Origin: Candidatus Proelusimicrobium tauri
Lineage (GTDB): Bacteria > Elusimicrobiota > Elusimicrobia > Elusimicrobiales > Elusimicrobiaceae
Assembly: GCA_002311025.1 (NCBI GenBank)
Contig: DBYY01000004.1
Location: 96,189-160,188 of the forward strand
Length of the DNA: 64,000 nt
Direction: 5' to 3'
Part shown: positions 24,879-33,791 of the stretch, piece after piece
Position numbering within the stretch: position 1 is the stretch's first letter
Layout of the letters: every line of letters starts with the position of its first letter
Notes under the pieces: model-generated
What the model saw: the letters and a program-made list of their open reading frames with translations, nothing else
Databases searched by the model: none
What the model was told of the DNA's origin: nothing
Made by a program: the position numbers and the translations under genes

Positions 24879-26081
24879 ATGACCTTTAAAGAGTTAACCG
24901 AACTTCTAAAAAAAAGAAGTTGCGGCGGCAAAAAAGGCAATCTTTCTTTACTTAAAAAAACAGCAAAAAAACTTGGTGTTTTGCCTGTTAATTATAAAAC
25001 AGTTTTAATTGCCGGCACAAACGGCAAAGGAACTGTGGCGCACTTACTTGCTGAAGCGGCAATGAAAAGCGGTTTTAAAACAGGACTTTTTACCTCTCCG
25101 CATATTTTTGATATACGGGAAAGAATATCTGTAAATAATAAAGAAATTTCTCAAAGAGATTTTTGTTCTTGCCTTGAAAAAGTTTTATCTGCCGAAGTAA
25201 AACCTTTAAAATTTTTTGAACTTTTAACTTTAAGCGCACTTGTTTATTTTAAAGAAAAAAAAGTAGATTTTGCCGTTTTTGAGTGCGGTATCGGCGGACT
25301 TAAGGATAGCACAAATATTATTGACGCGGGTTTGAGTATAATAACATCCGTTGCTAAAGACCACGAAAAACTTTTGGGTAATACTCTTGAAGAAATTGCC
25401 TTTCAAAAAGCAGGTATTATTAAAAAAGAAAAACCTTGTGTTTTAGGGCAGGTTTCACCGAAAATTTTAAAAATTATTGAAGATATCTGTATCAAAGAAA
25501 GCGCACCTTTAATAGTGCCTGTTTGCCAAAATGTAAAACTTGATTTTCTTAAAAACGAGACGGAATTTACCTACCGAAACAAAAAATATATTTTAAATAT
25601 GCTTGGGGAAAAAGCGGCGCAAAACGCGACTTTGGTTATATCGGCAAGTAATATTTTAGGTTTTAATAAAGGGCTTAAAAATGCTTTGTTAAAAATTGCC
25701 TTGCCCGCGCGTTTTGAGATAAAAAAAATAGGTAAAAATTATCTTATTCAAGACGGTGCACATAATCCCGCTGCTATTAAAGAGTTTTTAAATACTTTTG
25801 TAAAAAGTCCTTATTTTAAACAAGAAAATATTTTGGTTTACGGGGTAAACGCGGAAAAAGATTATAAAACTTGTGCGAAACTTTTAAACTCTTATTTCAA
25901 AAAAATTTGCCTTGCGGAATTTAAAAAGTCCTGCCCTAAAGAAAAGTTAAAAAAATATTTCAAAAATTGTGCGTTTATAAATGTAAAAGATTTGGCAAAA
26001 ACAAAGGCAAATATTGTTCAAGTGGGCAGTTTTTATTTATCTTGCGAACTCAAAAAATATTTGCCTAAAAAGCAATTATAG
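24879..26081 (+). CDS. folC: Folylpolyglutamate/dihydrofolate synthase
   Basis: The 400-residue Mur-ligase-family enzyme adds glutamate to folates (and may also make dihydrofolate from dihydropteroate). Key motifs: IAGTNGKGTVAHLLAEA (P-loop), GLFTSPHIFDIRERI, FECGIGGLKDSTNII, and SVAKDHEKLLGNTLEEIA. The C-terminal domain has YLIQDGAHNPAAIKEFL. Codon and amino-acid use is markedly Lys- and Ile-rich. The start lies 2 nt after the murA stop without its own ribosome-binding site. The 3' end overlaps the convergent lpxI gene by 17 nt. Confidence 0.93.
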   Translation: MTFKELTELLKKRSCGGKKGNLSLLKKTAKKLGVLPVNYKTVLIAGTNGKGTVAHLLAEAAMKSGFKTGLFTSPHIFDIRERISVNNKEISQRDFCSCLEKVLSAEVKPLKFFELLTLSALVYFKEKKVDFAVFECGIGGLKDSTNIIDAGLSIITSVAKDHEKLLGNTLEEIAFQKAGIIKKEKPCVLGQVSPKILKIIEDICIKESAPLIVPVCQNVKLDFLKNETEFTYRNKKYILNMLGEKAAQNATLVISASNILGFNKGLKNALLKIALPARFEIKKIGKNYLIQDGAHNPAAIKEFLNTFVKSPYFKQENILVYGVNAEKDYKTCAKLLNSYFKKICLAEFKKSCPKEKLKKYFKNCAFINVKDLAKTKANIVQVGSFYLSCELKKYLPKKQL

Positions 26082-26883
26082 CAATATCGTTTTTATCTGC
26101 TAAAGCGCAAACTTCTTCAATATCAAGAATAATTGTTTTACTCGCTTCAACTGCAAGAACTTTTGCTCTTGCTTCTATCATAGATTTTATAGTGCCTTTG
26201 CCGATAATGGGTAAATCATATCTATCATCTTGCTGAGGGCGGGCAACTTTAACAACGGTTAAAAATTTATTTTTACCCGGATTTTTAGCGACAATCTCGC
26301 CCGCTCTTAAAATACAATTATCCGTGCCTTCCATACCTTCCACGGCGACGACGGTTTTATCGCAAATAACACTTGTTAAACCGACATCTAAAGTGGCTAA
26401 AGTCGTGGATATGTTTTTGCCCAGTTCAATATCTTTTTCTTCTTCCGCTGTGGGTTTTCTTTTGGTTAGAATACCTTTTTGCGGAACAAATTTTTCTAAA
26501 AATAAGGAAGATGATTGAAACTCAATACCTTCTTTTTTAAATTCATTTATAGCGGCTTCCAAAATGCTTTTTGCACGGAAATCCCGTAAGGAAGCAAGAA
26601 TCTTCGTCGCTCTTAAATCAGCCGCTAAATTAAAAATGTTAAAGTGTTCGACTCTGCCTGCCATAACGGCTTTTTGGACTTCGTTTTCTTTAAAAAATTT
26701 AAGAGCGGCACCGAGTTTCCCTATTTTCAGAGTTGTGGTTTTTGCTGCGTATGGTTTGAAATCTTCTTCTTTAGCATTATCTTTTACGCAAATGACAAAA
26801 ATCTCTTCTCCTTTAGTCTTGGCTTCTTTTGCTATAAGGATTGGAAATTTGCCTTCACCTGCGATAATGCCGAGTTTACTCAT
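26065..26883 (-). CDS. lpxI: UDP-2,3-diacylglucosamine pyrophosphatase LpxI
   Basis: A 272-residue LpxI (formerly DUF1009) protein that hydrolyses UDP-2,3-diacylglucosamine to lipid X in lipid A synthesis. It replaces LpxH in alpha-proteobacteria and several other lineages. Family landmarks: KLGIIAGEGKFPILIAKEA at the start, LGAALKFFKENEVQKAVMAGRV, and the C-terminal catalytic domain with DVGLTSVICDKTVVAVEGMEG, VVKVARPQQDDRYDLPIIG and VLAVEASKTIILD. It overlaps lpxA by 8 nt at its start, and its 3' end overlaps folC from the opposite strand. Confidence 0.92.
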   Translation of the reverse strand: MSKLGIIAGEGKFPILIAKEAKTKGEEIFVICVKDNAKEEDFKPYAAKTTTLKIGKLGAALKFFKENEVQKAVMAGRVEHFNIFNLAADLRATKILASLRDFRAKSILEAAINEFKKEGIEFQSSSLFLEKFVPQKGILTKRKPTAEEEKDIELGKNISTTLATLDVGLTSVICDKTVVAVEGMEGTDNCILRAGEIVAKNPGKNKFLTVVKVARPQQDDRYDLPIIGKGTIKSMIEARAKVLAVEASKTIILDIEEVCALADKNDIAIIAF

Positions 26884-27694
26884 TACTGCCTTCCTCTTGA
26901 GTATGGAGATGCATTCTTGCGCTCATAATACCGCGCTTTGTATTGCGACAGAAATCAATAAGTTCTTTGACTTCAGGTGTGGGATTCTCTTTCTCAAGAA
27001 TATCCAAAGTTTCCTTCATTGTGTGGGTGGTGTCAAGGAAAAGTTTTTTATAAGCATTTTTGACGGCACTTATTTGTTCTCTTGTCCAGCCGGCTCTTCT
27101 TAAACCGACGGTATTAAGACCTACAAGTTTTGCTCTTGTTCCTGTTGCGCGGCAAAAAGGCGGCATATCAAGAGTAAGACCGCTTAAACCTGATAACATG
27201 GAAAATCTGCCTATACGCACAAACTGATGAACGGCAGATAAACCGGAGAGTATTGCATTATTTGCTATATGAACATGACCTGCAACGCCGCAACAGTTAA
27301 CTAAAATTATGTTATTGCCTAAAACGCAATCATGCGCCACATGGGAATTTGCCATAAGTAAGCAATTATTGCCGATAGTTGTAGGGGTTTCAAGACTGGT
27401 TGCACGGTGAATTGTTACATTTTCGCGGATTTGATTATTATCTCCGATAACTACGCGGCTTTCAAGCCCTTTATAACTTAAATCTTGCGGTTTTACGCCG
27501 ATAAAAGCATTGCCTATAAGGTCATTATTTTTACCCATAGTTGTATTTTCTATAACGCAGTAAGGACCTATTTTTGTTCCTTCTCCGATTTCAACATTTT
27601 TACCTATAATAGCGTAAGGACCTATTTGAACATTTTTGCCGAGTTTGGCAGAGGGATCTATAATAGCACTGGGGTGAATAGTTGTTTCTTGCAT
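26876..27694 (-). CDS. lpxA: UDP-N-acetylglucosamine O-acyltransferase
   Basis: LpxA (272 residues) adds a 3-hydroxyacyl chain from acyl carrier protein to UDP-N-acetylglucosamine, the first step of lipid A synthesis. Left-handed beta-helix hexapeptide repeats fill residues 5-190 (IHPSAIIDPSAKLGKNVQIG and onward). The catalytic histidine region is ANSHVAHDCVLGNN and the acyl-ruler region follows with HVHIANNAILSGLSAVHQFV. A C-terminal helical domain from about 190 contains VGLNTVGLRRAGWT. It lies between lpxC (15 nt) and lpxI. No fabZ is inserted between lpxC or lpxD and lpxA here. Confidence 0.96.
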   Translation of the reverse strand: MQETTIHPSAIIDPSAKLGKNVQIGPYAIIGKNVEIGEGTKIGPYCVIENTTMGKNNDLIGNAFIGVKPQDLSYKGLESRVVIGDNNQIRENVTIHRATSLETPTTIGNNCLLMANSHVAHDCVLGNNIILVNCCGVAGHVHIANNAILSGLSAVHQFVRIGRFSMLSGLSGLTLDMPPFCRATGTRAKLVGLNTVGLRRAGWTREQISAVKNAYKKLFLDTTHTMKETLDILEKENPTPEVKELIDFCRNTKRGIMSARMHLHTQEEGSNE

Positions 27695-27709
27695 AAATAT
27701 CTCCTAAAA

Positions 27710-28531
27710 TTAATTTTCTTCCGTTAATTTTTTGGCAAAAGCCACATTTGTTTTATGTCCGCCGAGTTTGCAAGTTATATGCATAGGACCTAAAACTTTG
27801 CCTGTTAATTTAAGGTCGCCGAGCAAATCAAGTATTTTATGACGGACCATTTCATTATCAAATCTTAAAGGTACGCTGAATCCGTCTTTTTTAATTACTA
27901 CGCAATTTTCAAGACTGCCGCCTTTTGCAAGTCCGTTCGCTTGAAGAAAGGCAATTTCTTCTTCAAATCCAAAAGTTCTTGCGGGAGCAATTTCTTTTAA
28001 ATAACTTTCCGGCGTTAAAGTGAAAGTATATTCTTGATGTGAAACTAAAGGGTGCCCTTTTCTTTCATAGACAAAAGTTATTTTAAAATCTTGGCAAGGG
28101 TTTGCCGTATAAGTAATATCTCCATCTTGGAAAGTAATTTCTTTTTCCAAATGTAGAACTTCGGCTGTTTGATCAATTTCTTTCAGTTCGCCTTCAAGCA
28201 TTGCTTTTGCGTATGGCAAAGAGGATCCGTCCATAATGGGCGGTTCCGGCCCGTCCATTTCAATAATCAAATCGGTAATACCAAGCCCGTTTGCCGCACT
28301 TAAAACGTGTTCAATAGTGTGAACTTCGGCTTTTTCATTGGCGATATTTGTTCCGCGTAAAGTGGAAGAAACATTTTTTGCCAGAGCAATAATCGGTTCT
28401 GCTTTTAAATCAGTTCTGATAAAGGAAATATAGCCCTGCTCGCTTGGTTTAAAAGTAATGGAGCAAACTTCGCCGGTATGTATGCCGACGCCTTTTAAAG
28501 TTTGTGGGGTTTTAATTGTTTTTCTTTTCAT
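27710..28531 (-). CDS. lpxC: UDP-3-O-acyl-N-acetylglucosamine deacetylase
   Basis: The zinc enzyme performs the committed step of lipid A synthesis. The 273-residue protein starts with IKTPQTLKGVGIHTGE. The zinc ligands are His75 in HTIEHVLSA, and His231 and Asp235 in RHKILDLLGD; the likely general-acid His is at 259 in GGHKTNVAF. MDGSSLPYAKAM is also typical. It is slightly shorter than the usual ~305 residues, mainly at the C-terminus, but all catalytic residues are present. No LpxC-FabZ fusion, such as seen in Bacteroidetes, is found. Confidence 0.96.
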   Translation of the reverse strand: MKRKTIKTPQTLKGVGIHTGEVCSITFKPSEQGYISFIRTDLKAEPIIALAKNVSSTLRGTNIANEKAEVHTIEHVLSAANGLGITDLIIEMDGPEPPIMDGSSLPYAKAMLEGELKEIDQTAEVLHLEKEITFQDGDITYTANPCQDFKITFVYERKGHPLVSHQEYTFTLTPESYLKEIAPARTFGFEEEIAFLQANGLAKGGSLENCVVIKKDGFSVPLRFDNEMVRHKILDLLGDLKLTGKVLGPMHITCKLGGHKTNVAFAKKLTEEN

Positions 28532-28545
28532 TTTTTCATCCGAAA

Positions 28546-29571
28546 TTATTTTAAAAATTTAAATTTTTTCTTTAAGGCAACAAGTTCTTTATAAAACTCC
28601 GGCAATTTACCCATAATGGCGGCAATTCTCATATATTCGCCATAAGGTCTTGCGGGAGATCCGAGCAACTTTTCGCCCGGTTTGACATTGCCGAGTATTC
28701 CTGCTTGCGGACCGAGAACTGCCTGATCGCCGATAGTTAAATGTCCGCTTACGCCGACTTGCCCAGCCATAATAACACCGTTACCGACTTTGGTAGAACC
28801 GGCAATACCGACTTGGGAAACAAGAATTGTTGCTTTGCCGATTTCAACATTATGCGCAATTTGAACAAGATTATCAATTTTTGTATTTGTACCGATAATC
28901 GTGCTGTTTAATTTTGCCCTATCAATAGTTGTGTTTGCACCGATTTCTACATCATCTTCCAAAATAACATTACCGATTTGCGGGATTTTATTGTGCATGC
29001 CGTTTTCAAAAACATAGCCAAAACCGTCCGAACCGATAACCGCACCCGGTTGTAAAATAACTTTATTTTTTAAAATACAATTTTCGCGGACAACTACATT
29101 AGGGTATAAAATACAAAGCGCACCGATTTGAACATTTCTGCCGACATAGACATTAGGATAAATTATTGTGCCGTCACCGATAACTACGCCTTCTTCAATA
29201 ACAGCGTAAGCACCTATGGAAACGCCCTTACCGATTTTAGCACTAGGGTCAATAACGGCTTTATCGCTGATTTTTGGGGTTTGTTTGTTTAAGGTATCAA
29301 TATCTCTTAAAACTTGGGTAAAGGCCCACTCCGGATTTTTGACATATAAAATATTTCCTTTGAAGGGAAGGGGAGTATCTTTTAACTTTTCATTAACTAT
29401 CAAAGCACCTAAAGGCAAATTTTCAAGATTTTCAAATCTTTCAGTTTGATTTGTATAGGCAATTGCACCCTCTTTAATTTTATCTAGACCGCAAACGCCT
29501 GTTGGTGTAAAGTTTTCATCTCCTTTAAGTTGGGCATTACACATTTCAACTATTTGCTTTAAGGTTTTCAT
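28546..29571 (-). CDS. lpxD: UDP-3-O-acylglucosamine N-acyltransferase
   Basis: LpxD adds the second, amide-linked acyl chain in lipid A synthesis. I chose the ATG at 29571, which has GGAGAG at proper spacing; an in-frame TTG at 29592 has none. The 341-residue protein has an N-terminal uridine-binding domain (about 1-95) and a beta-helix domain with hexapeptide repeats. The latter includes IGKGVSIGAYAVIEEGVVIG, the catalytic His region VQIAHNVEIGKATI and a C-terminal helix ending in ALKKKFKFLK. The start codon overlaps the end of the upstream skp-like gene by 26 nt. Confidence 0.96.
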   Translation of the reverse strand: MKTLKQIVEMCNAQLKGDENFTPTGVCGLDKIKEGAIAYTNQTERFENLENLPLGALIVNEKLKDTPLPFKGNILYVKNPEWAFTQVLRDIDTLNKQTPKISDKAVIDPSAKIGKGVSIGAYAVIEEGVVIGDGTIIYPNVYVGRNVQIGALCILYPNVVVRENCILKNKVILQPGAVIGSDGFGYVFENGMHNKIPQIGNVILEDDVEIGANTTIDRAKLNSTIIGTNTKIDNLVQIAHNVEIGKATILVSQVGIAGSTKVGNGVIMAGQVGVSGHLTIGDQAVLGPQAGILGNVKPGEKLLGSPARPYGEYMRIAAIMGKLPEFYKELVALKKKFKFLK

Positions 29572-30544
29572 ATAACTCTCCGTTTTTTTCAATATATTTT
29601 TTATGATAGTTCTTCATCCATTTTACAAATTCTTGAGTGGCATCTAAAGGTTTGCCGTAAATAAGTTCGGTTTTATCTACCACTACGCCGACATTTCTTA
29701 AAGTTGCATATTCTTCTATGCCGCTGTAAATTTCTCTTAAAATCTGCTGAATAATAAAATCTTGACGGGTTAAAAACTCCTCGCTTGAGCGTGCTTTAAA
29801 ATTAAGCAAAAAGGCCTGTTTATCAATAATTTCCTGTTCGGTAGAGGCAATTTGTTCTTTTAGCATATCTTGTTTTTCGGGCAAATTAACAGGAGTGTTT
29901 TCCAAGTCAGTCCAAGAAGAAAAACAAAGTTCATTAAGCAAAGGTTTAACTTTATTTTCTTCAAAACAAGGATAAAGATTGTTTTTCGGCAAGACATAAA
30001 AAGACTTTTCGTAGAAAGGGGCATTTTCGCTAAAAGTATCTTGTAAATTATTAAGTTGTTTTTGTAAAGAGGATATTTGTTTTGTAAGTTGTGCATATTC
30101 TACTTGTTTATTTTCAAGAGCAAGTTTCATTTTTTTGCGGGCTTCTATTGTCCAAGGATTTTTATTAAAGGCCTCTTGCATATCAATATAAATTGCTACG
30201 GGGGAATCTTTTACGACTTCTTCCTTTTCATTTTGGCTTGATTTAAAAGCGATAAAGCGATTATCTTTTGGCTGAGATGTAGTCTTTGTGCCTTTTGGTT
30301 CGGTAGAACCGGGCGTTCCTTGTGGCATATCATTATTAAGTTGCGGGTCAAAAGAAGGATATTCTCGCGGAGTATTGTTATCGGAAGGAACGGGAACAAG
30401 GGCGGTAGTATCATATTTTTCAAGCGGTATCTGGCTTGACCCGGCAATTTCATTTTCAATTGCTTTTGTGGCAATACTTTCCTGCGCTGCTATAAAAGCA
30501 GGACATAAAAATATTAAAAATATGGTGAACCAAAAATGTTTCAT
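29546..30544 (-). CDS. Skp/OmpH-family periplasmic chaperone, extended
   Basis: A 332-residue protein with a signal peptide (cleavage near FIAA-QE). After a Pro/Ser/Asn-rich spacer (about 25-110) comes the OmpH core: VAIYIDMQEAFNKNPWT, a coiled-coil arm (KQVEYAQLTKQISSLQKQLN, with a matching return helix around 225-260), and the closing region LRNVGVVVDKTELIYGKPLD. Typical Skp is ~160 residues, so both the spacer and a ~45-residue arm insertion are extra. Skp-like proteins carry unfolded outer-membrane proteins to BamA. The position between bamA (7 nt) and lpxD is the classical one. Confidence 0.85.
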   Translation of the reverse strand: MKHFWFTIFLIFLCPAFIAAQESIATKAIENEIAGSSQIPLEKYDTTALVPVPSDNNTPREYPSFDPQLNNDMPQGTPGSTEPKGTKTTSQPKDNRFIAFKSSQNEKEEVVKDSPVAIYIDMQEAFNKNPWTIEARKKMKLALENKQVEYAQLTKQISSLQKQLNNLQDTFSENAPFYEKSFYVLPKNNLYPCFEENKVKPLLNELCFSSWTDLENTPVNLPEKQDMLKEQIASTEQEIIDKQAFLLNFKARSSEEFLTRQDFIIQQILREIYSGIEEYATLRNVGVVVDKTELIYGKPLDATQEFVKWMKNYHKKYIEKNGELYENLKANS

Positions 30545-30551
30545 ACTTTAA

Positions 30552-33011
30552 TTAAAACAAGTTTGCCATTGAAAAGTAAATATAGCCTCTCTTTTCTCCC
30601 GATTTATGATTTAAACCATAACCCCAATCAAGTCTGATAGGTAAAGTGGGGGTAACAAGTCTTAAACCTACACCTGCGCCCATTTTAAACTCATCTAAAT
30701 TGGAACCCGTTTTTAATTTTATATCATCAAAATTTTTCCAAGAGTTACCGATATCAAAGAAAGCGGCAATTTGCGCAAGAGTTCTTCTGCCTTCTCTGGC
30801 TAGGGGGAATTTTAACTCAATATTTGCCATATAGTAAAGTTCGCCGCCTCTTTCAGGGCCGATTTGACCGGTGTTATCATAACCTCTTATAGTATCTGCA
30901 CCGCCGAGGAAGATTCTTTCGTATGTCGGTACAATATCTGTTCTGCCGTAGGGTTTAACGATACCTGCTCTATTACCTATCATTAAAACGATAGGATAAT
31001 CTTTGCCGATATTGATTAAAGTTTTATTGTAAGAAGATTTAAAATTGATTTCGTAAATATCCAAATCACCAAACATTGGTCCGCCGGAAAGTTCTACGCC
31101 GATTGAATTTCTTGAACCGCTTGTCGGGTCCCAATAATTATCTCTTGTATCAATAGCAAAACTTACGCCGATAGTGGACATATTTGTTTTGCCTTCGACA
31201 AGCCCGTCATCAACACCGACAAATTCACTGTCAATATCGTAAATATCAATATTTTTGAAGGAATAAGAGAAACCTAAATTATAAATATCATCATTGAATC
31301 TCGGGCCGACATTTATTCTGCCACCTTTGCGTTTTTCCGTATAGGCGGAATAAGTGCCCATATAAGAGCGGTAGCGGCGGGTATTAAACAAATCAATACC
31401 GAAAGAAACCGGCCTATCAAATACCCACGGAGTTGACCAACTTAAAGTATAATCCAAAATTCTTTTACCGAAAAGTCCTCTTACGGAAAGTCTTTGTGCT
31501 TTACCAAAAAGATTCATGTGTGTTATGGAAACATCGCCGTATAAACCGTCTAAAGAGGACATTGCCACACCTGCGGTAAACATACCCGGTCTGCCTTCAA
31601 CGATATTATAACCGACATCAACTTTATTTATATCATTAGTAGGGGTGATATCAATTTGGGCATCGTTGACAAAGCCGAGATTCATAATTTTGCTTTGTCC
31701 GCGTCTTATTTTTTCATAACTGAAAATATCACCTTCTTTGAAAGGAACTTCTCTTGCGAAAATATAAGTTTTTGTTGATTCATTGCCGGTTATATCAATA
31801 TGGTCAATAAAAACGGTATTATTTTCGGTAATTTCATAGTCAATATCAAGGGAATTATCTTCGTTTAATTTACGCACCGGCTGAATTTGCGCCCTTAAAA
31901 AACCCTTATTTGCATAATTTTCCTGCATATCGCGGATAGTAGCGTCAAACTTTTGCTGGTTAAAGCGTTTGCCTTTTTTGTAAAAAAGCATATTGTCGAG
32001 TTCTTCTTCGGTGAAAAGGGTATTACCCGTGAAAGTTGTTTTACCGAAGACGGCATTGTCGCCTTCGTGAACTTTATATTTTAAAGTCACTTCGCTTTTA
32101 TCTTCGCTAAAGTCTTGGGTGAAATCGGTTATTTTAAAATCATAAAAACCTTCATTTCTGGCATATAAAGTGGCTTTGTATTGGTCTTGGGGTAAGAGTT
32201 GTTCTTTATAAATTTTGCCTTCGCGATTTTTTGTTTGTTTTAAAAATTTCTTTTGATTTATTTTTTCTGCACCTTCAATAACTACTTCTTTAATTTTTGT
32301 TCTGGTGCCTTCGTCAATAATTAAAGTGATAAGGACAGTATTCTCTTCGGGATCGAAACTTTCTTCGTAGGAAACTTTTGCATTTATATAACCTCTTTGG
32401 GCATAAGCATCAATAATTTTGGGGAGATCTGCTTCCATTTTTGAAGAAGAATAAGGATCTTTCAACTTTAAAGCCATCGCACCGGTGATAGTTGATTTGG
32501 AAACTTTTTTTCTGCCTTTATAAAGTATTTTTTCAAGAATAGGTTTTTCTTTGACAATTACAGTTATGGCGTGGCAAGGATAAGTTTGGGCGTCTTCATC
32601 ATCTGCTTTATTTATGCGGGAGCCTTCTTTAGAAGAAATATCAATTTCAATATCATCGAAGTTACCAAGCGCCATTAAAGAAGCCACATCATCTTGTATA
32701 GAAGACTTTTCATATAAATGCCCGACTTTGGCTGTAATATTTTTTGTAATAGTTTTTTTGCGTATATTTTTTAAACCGTCAACTTTTATATCGCAAATCA
32801 TCCACGGGCCGTTTGGGTCAATATCATTTTCTTCTTGTGTATCTTGGTTTTTTTCTTCTTGCGGTGCGACATAATTATCCCTTACCCAATTTATGGAACT
32901 TTTGGGGGTTAAACTCTCACCGGAAAGAGTAGTTCTTTGCGCAAAGGCAAAAGAAGTGAAAAACGAAAAAACTGCTAAACAATAAAAAAATTTATAAAGG
33001 TTTCTTTTCAT
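30552..33011 (-). CDS. bamA: Outer-membrane protein assembly factor BamA
   Basis: This 819-residue Omp85 protein inserts beta-barrels into the outer membrane. A signal peptide (cleavage near AFA-QR) is followed by a short linker and five POTRA domains (about 70-430), for example GPWMICDIKVDGLKNI and FIDHIDITGNESTKTYI. The 16-stranded barrel contains VEGRPGMFTAGVAMSS and the lid-lock motif region FLGGADTIRGYDNTGQIGP. It ends in a phenylalanine (SMANLF), the usual barrel signal. It heads the bamA-skp-lpxD-lpxC-lpxA-lpxI operon. No ribosome-binding site precedes the ATG; a perfect TATAAT stands 8 nt before it. Confidence 0.96.
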   Translation of the reverse strand: MKRNLYKFFYCLAVFSFFTSFAFAQRTTLSGESLTPKSSINWVRDNYVAPQEEKNQDTQEENDIDPNGPWMICDIKVDGLKNIRKKTITKNITAKVGHLYEKSSIQDDVASLMALGNFDDIEIDISSKEGSRINKADDEDAQTYPCHAITVIVKEKPILEKILYKGRKKVSKSTITGAMALKLKDPYSSSKMEADLPKIIDAYAQRGYINAKVSYEESFDPEENTVLITLIIDEGTRTKIKEVVIEGAEKINQKKFLKQTKNREGKIYKEQLLPQDQYKATLYARNEGFYDFKITDFTQDFSEDKSEVTLKYKVHEGDNAVFGKTTFTGNTLFTEEELDNMLFYKKGKRFNQQKFDATIRDMQENYANKGFLRAQIQPVRKLNEDNSLDIDYEITENNTVFIDHIDITGNESTKTYIFAREVPFKEGDIFSYEKIRRGQSKIMNLGFVNDAQIDITPTNDINKVDVGYNIVEGRPGMFTAGVAMSSLDGLYGDVSITHMNLFGKAQRLSVRGLFGKRILDYTLSWSTPWVFDRPVSFGIDLFNTRRYRSYMGTYSAYTEKRKGGRINVGPRFNDDIYNLGFSYSFKNIDIYDIDSEFVGVDDGLVEGKTNMSTIGVSFAIDTRDNYWDPTSGSRNSIGVELSGGPMFGDLDIYEINFKSSYNKTLINIGKDYPIVLMIGNRAGIVKPYGRTDIVPTYERIFLGGADTIRGYDNTGQIGPERGGELYYMANIELKFPLAREGRRTLAQIAAFFDIGNSWKNFDDIKLKTGSNLDEFKMGAGVGLRLVTPTLPIRLDWGYGLNHKSGEKRGYIYFSMANLF

Positions 33012-33019
33012 ATAAATAT

Positions 33020-33025
33020 ATTATA
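33020..33025 (-). promoter_or_regulatory. -10 box of the bamA operon, leaderless layout
   Basis: A perfect TATAAT on the minus strand lies 8 nt before the bamA ATG with no Shine-Dalgarno between them. A terminator for the upstream gene lies 26 nt further upstream, so transcription must restart here. The -35 match is weak. Confidence 0.6.
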
Positions 33026-33050
33026 TTAAATATATGGGAACAAAATAAAT

Positions 33051-33078
33051 AAGCCCTCAAGATTATGCTTGAGGGCTT
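33051..33078 (-). terminator. Terminator of the sigma-factor operon
   Basis: A perfect 11-bp inverted repeat, AAGCCCTCAAG (33051-33061) and CTTGAGGGCTT (33068-33078), with a 6-nt loop and a T-rich tail on the minus strand. It separates the Cys-repeat gene from bamA. Confidence 0.85.
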
Positions 33079-33099
33079 TTAGATTTTCTAAGGAAAAAC

Positions 33100-33780
33100 C
33101 TATTTTTCTTGAGGTACTTCCTTAATTACGGGCAATTCATCTGCGGGACCTTTGCCGAATTTAGGACCTTTGTGTCCTTTCATGCAAGGGCAATCTTTGC
33201 CTTCTTTAGCGGCTTTTGCAAAGGGGCATTCTTTTCCGTCTTTACCTGCACCTTTCATGCAAGGGCAACCTTTACCTTCTTTAGCGGCTTTTGCAAAGGG
33301 ACATTCTTTTCCTTCTTTGCCTTCACCTTTCATACAAGGGCAACCTTTTTTGTGTTTTTTATCCCATTTCATACCCTTTTTGTTACCTTTGAAGTTAGCA
33401 GGAGGAACACTGAACATAGGTTTCATTTCGCCGGAAATTATATTTTGGGTGATTTCATCAACATGTTTTGCTTTAAATTCAGGTGTTCTGCTTTCGGCGA
33501 GTTTCACTTTGGCTTCATCAAGTTTCTTTTGAGAATCTTTCAAGCGTTCTTCCATTCTTTCAATGTGTTTATCATAATTAGCGGCAACTTTAGCGGCAAT
33601 TTTTGCCCTAATTTCTTCTTTCTTTTTATCATTTGTTGCTTTATTATATTTTTCTACAAGTTGGGTCATTTCCTGTTTTTCTTTTTCCATCTTTTTCATT
33701 TCTTTTTGGTCCGGTTGAGCAAAAGCCGCAACAGATAAACCAAAGCAGAAAGCAAAAGACATAACTATAAGTTTTTTCAT
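33100..33780 (-). CDS. Secreted protein with tandem Cys-rich repeats
   Basis: The 226-residue product has a signal peptide (cleavage near AFA-QP, residue 21) and a Lys/Glu-rich helical region (about 25-120) likely to form a coiled coil. The C-terminus has a 25-residue repeat: GCPCMKG at 146, 171 and (as DCPCMKG) 196, each of the first two followed by ECPFAKAAKEGK. This gives eight cysteines in three CPC pairs and two single Cys, in a strongly basic context. Metal or thiol chemistry in the periplasm is a plausible role, comparable to Spy/ZraP-like stress proteins, but no known family is matched. It lies 11 nt after an anti-sigma gene and is probably a target or sensor of that system. Confidence 0.8.
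   Translation of the reverse strand: MKKLIVMSFAFCFGLSVAAFAQPDQKEMKKMEKEKQEMTQLVEKYNKATNDKKKEEIRAKIAAKVAANYDKHIERMEERLKDSQKKLDEAKVKLAESRTPEFKAKHVDEITQNIISGEMKPMFSVPPANFKGNKKGMKWDKKHKKGCPCMKGEGKEGKECPFAKAAKEGKGCPCMKGAGKDGKECPFAKAAKEGKDCPCMKGHKGPKFGKGPADELPVIKEVPQEK
33175..33345 (-). repeat. 75-bp tandem repeat in the Cys-rich gene
   Basis: Two nearly identical 75-bp units (33271-33345 and 33196-33270) and a partial third (33175-33195) encode the 25-residue CPC repeats. Each unit is in frame, so copy-number change would lengthen or shorten the protein without a frameshift. Confidence 0.85.
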
Positions 33781-33791
33781 ACTGTTTCTCC

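Noticed and set aside
29572..29592. TTG start for lpxD
   Set aside because: The ATG at 29571 has GGAGAG and aligns with the LpxD N-terminus.
33175..33345. Tandem repeat as a possible CRISPR array
   Set aside because: Units are contiguous, in frame and coding; there are no unique spacers.
33109..33738. 209-codon ORF antisense to the Cys-repeat gene
   Set aside because: Shadow of repetitive Lys/Glu/Gly codons; Phe/Cys-rich, no ribosome-binding site, wrong strand for the operon.
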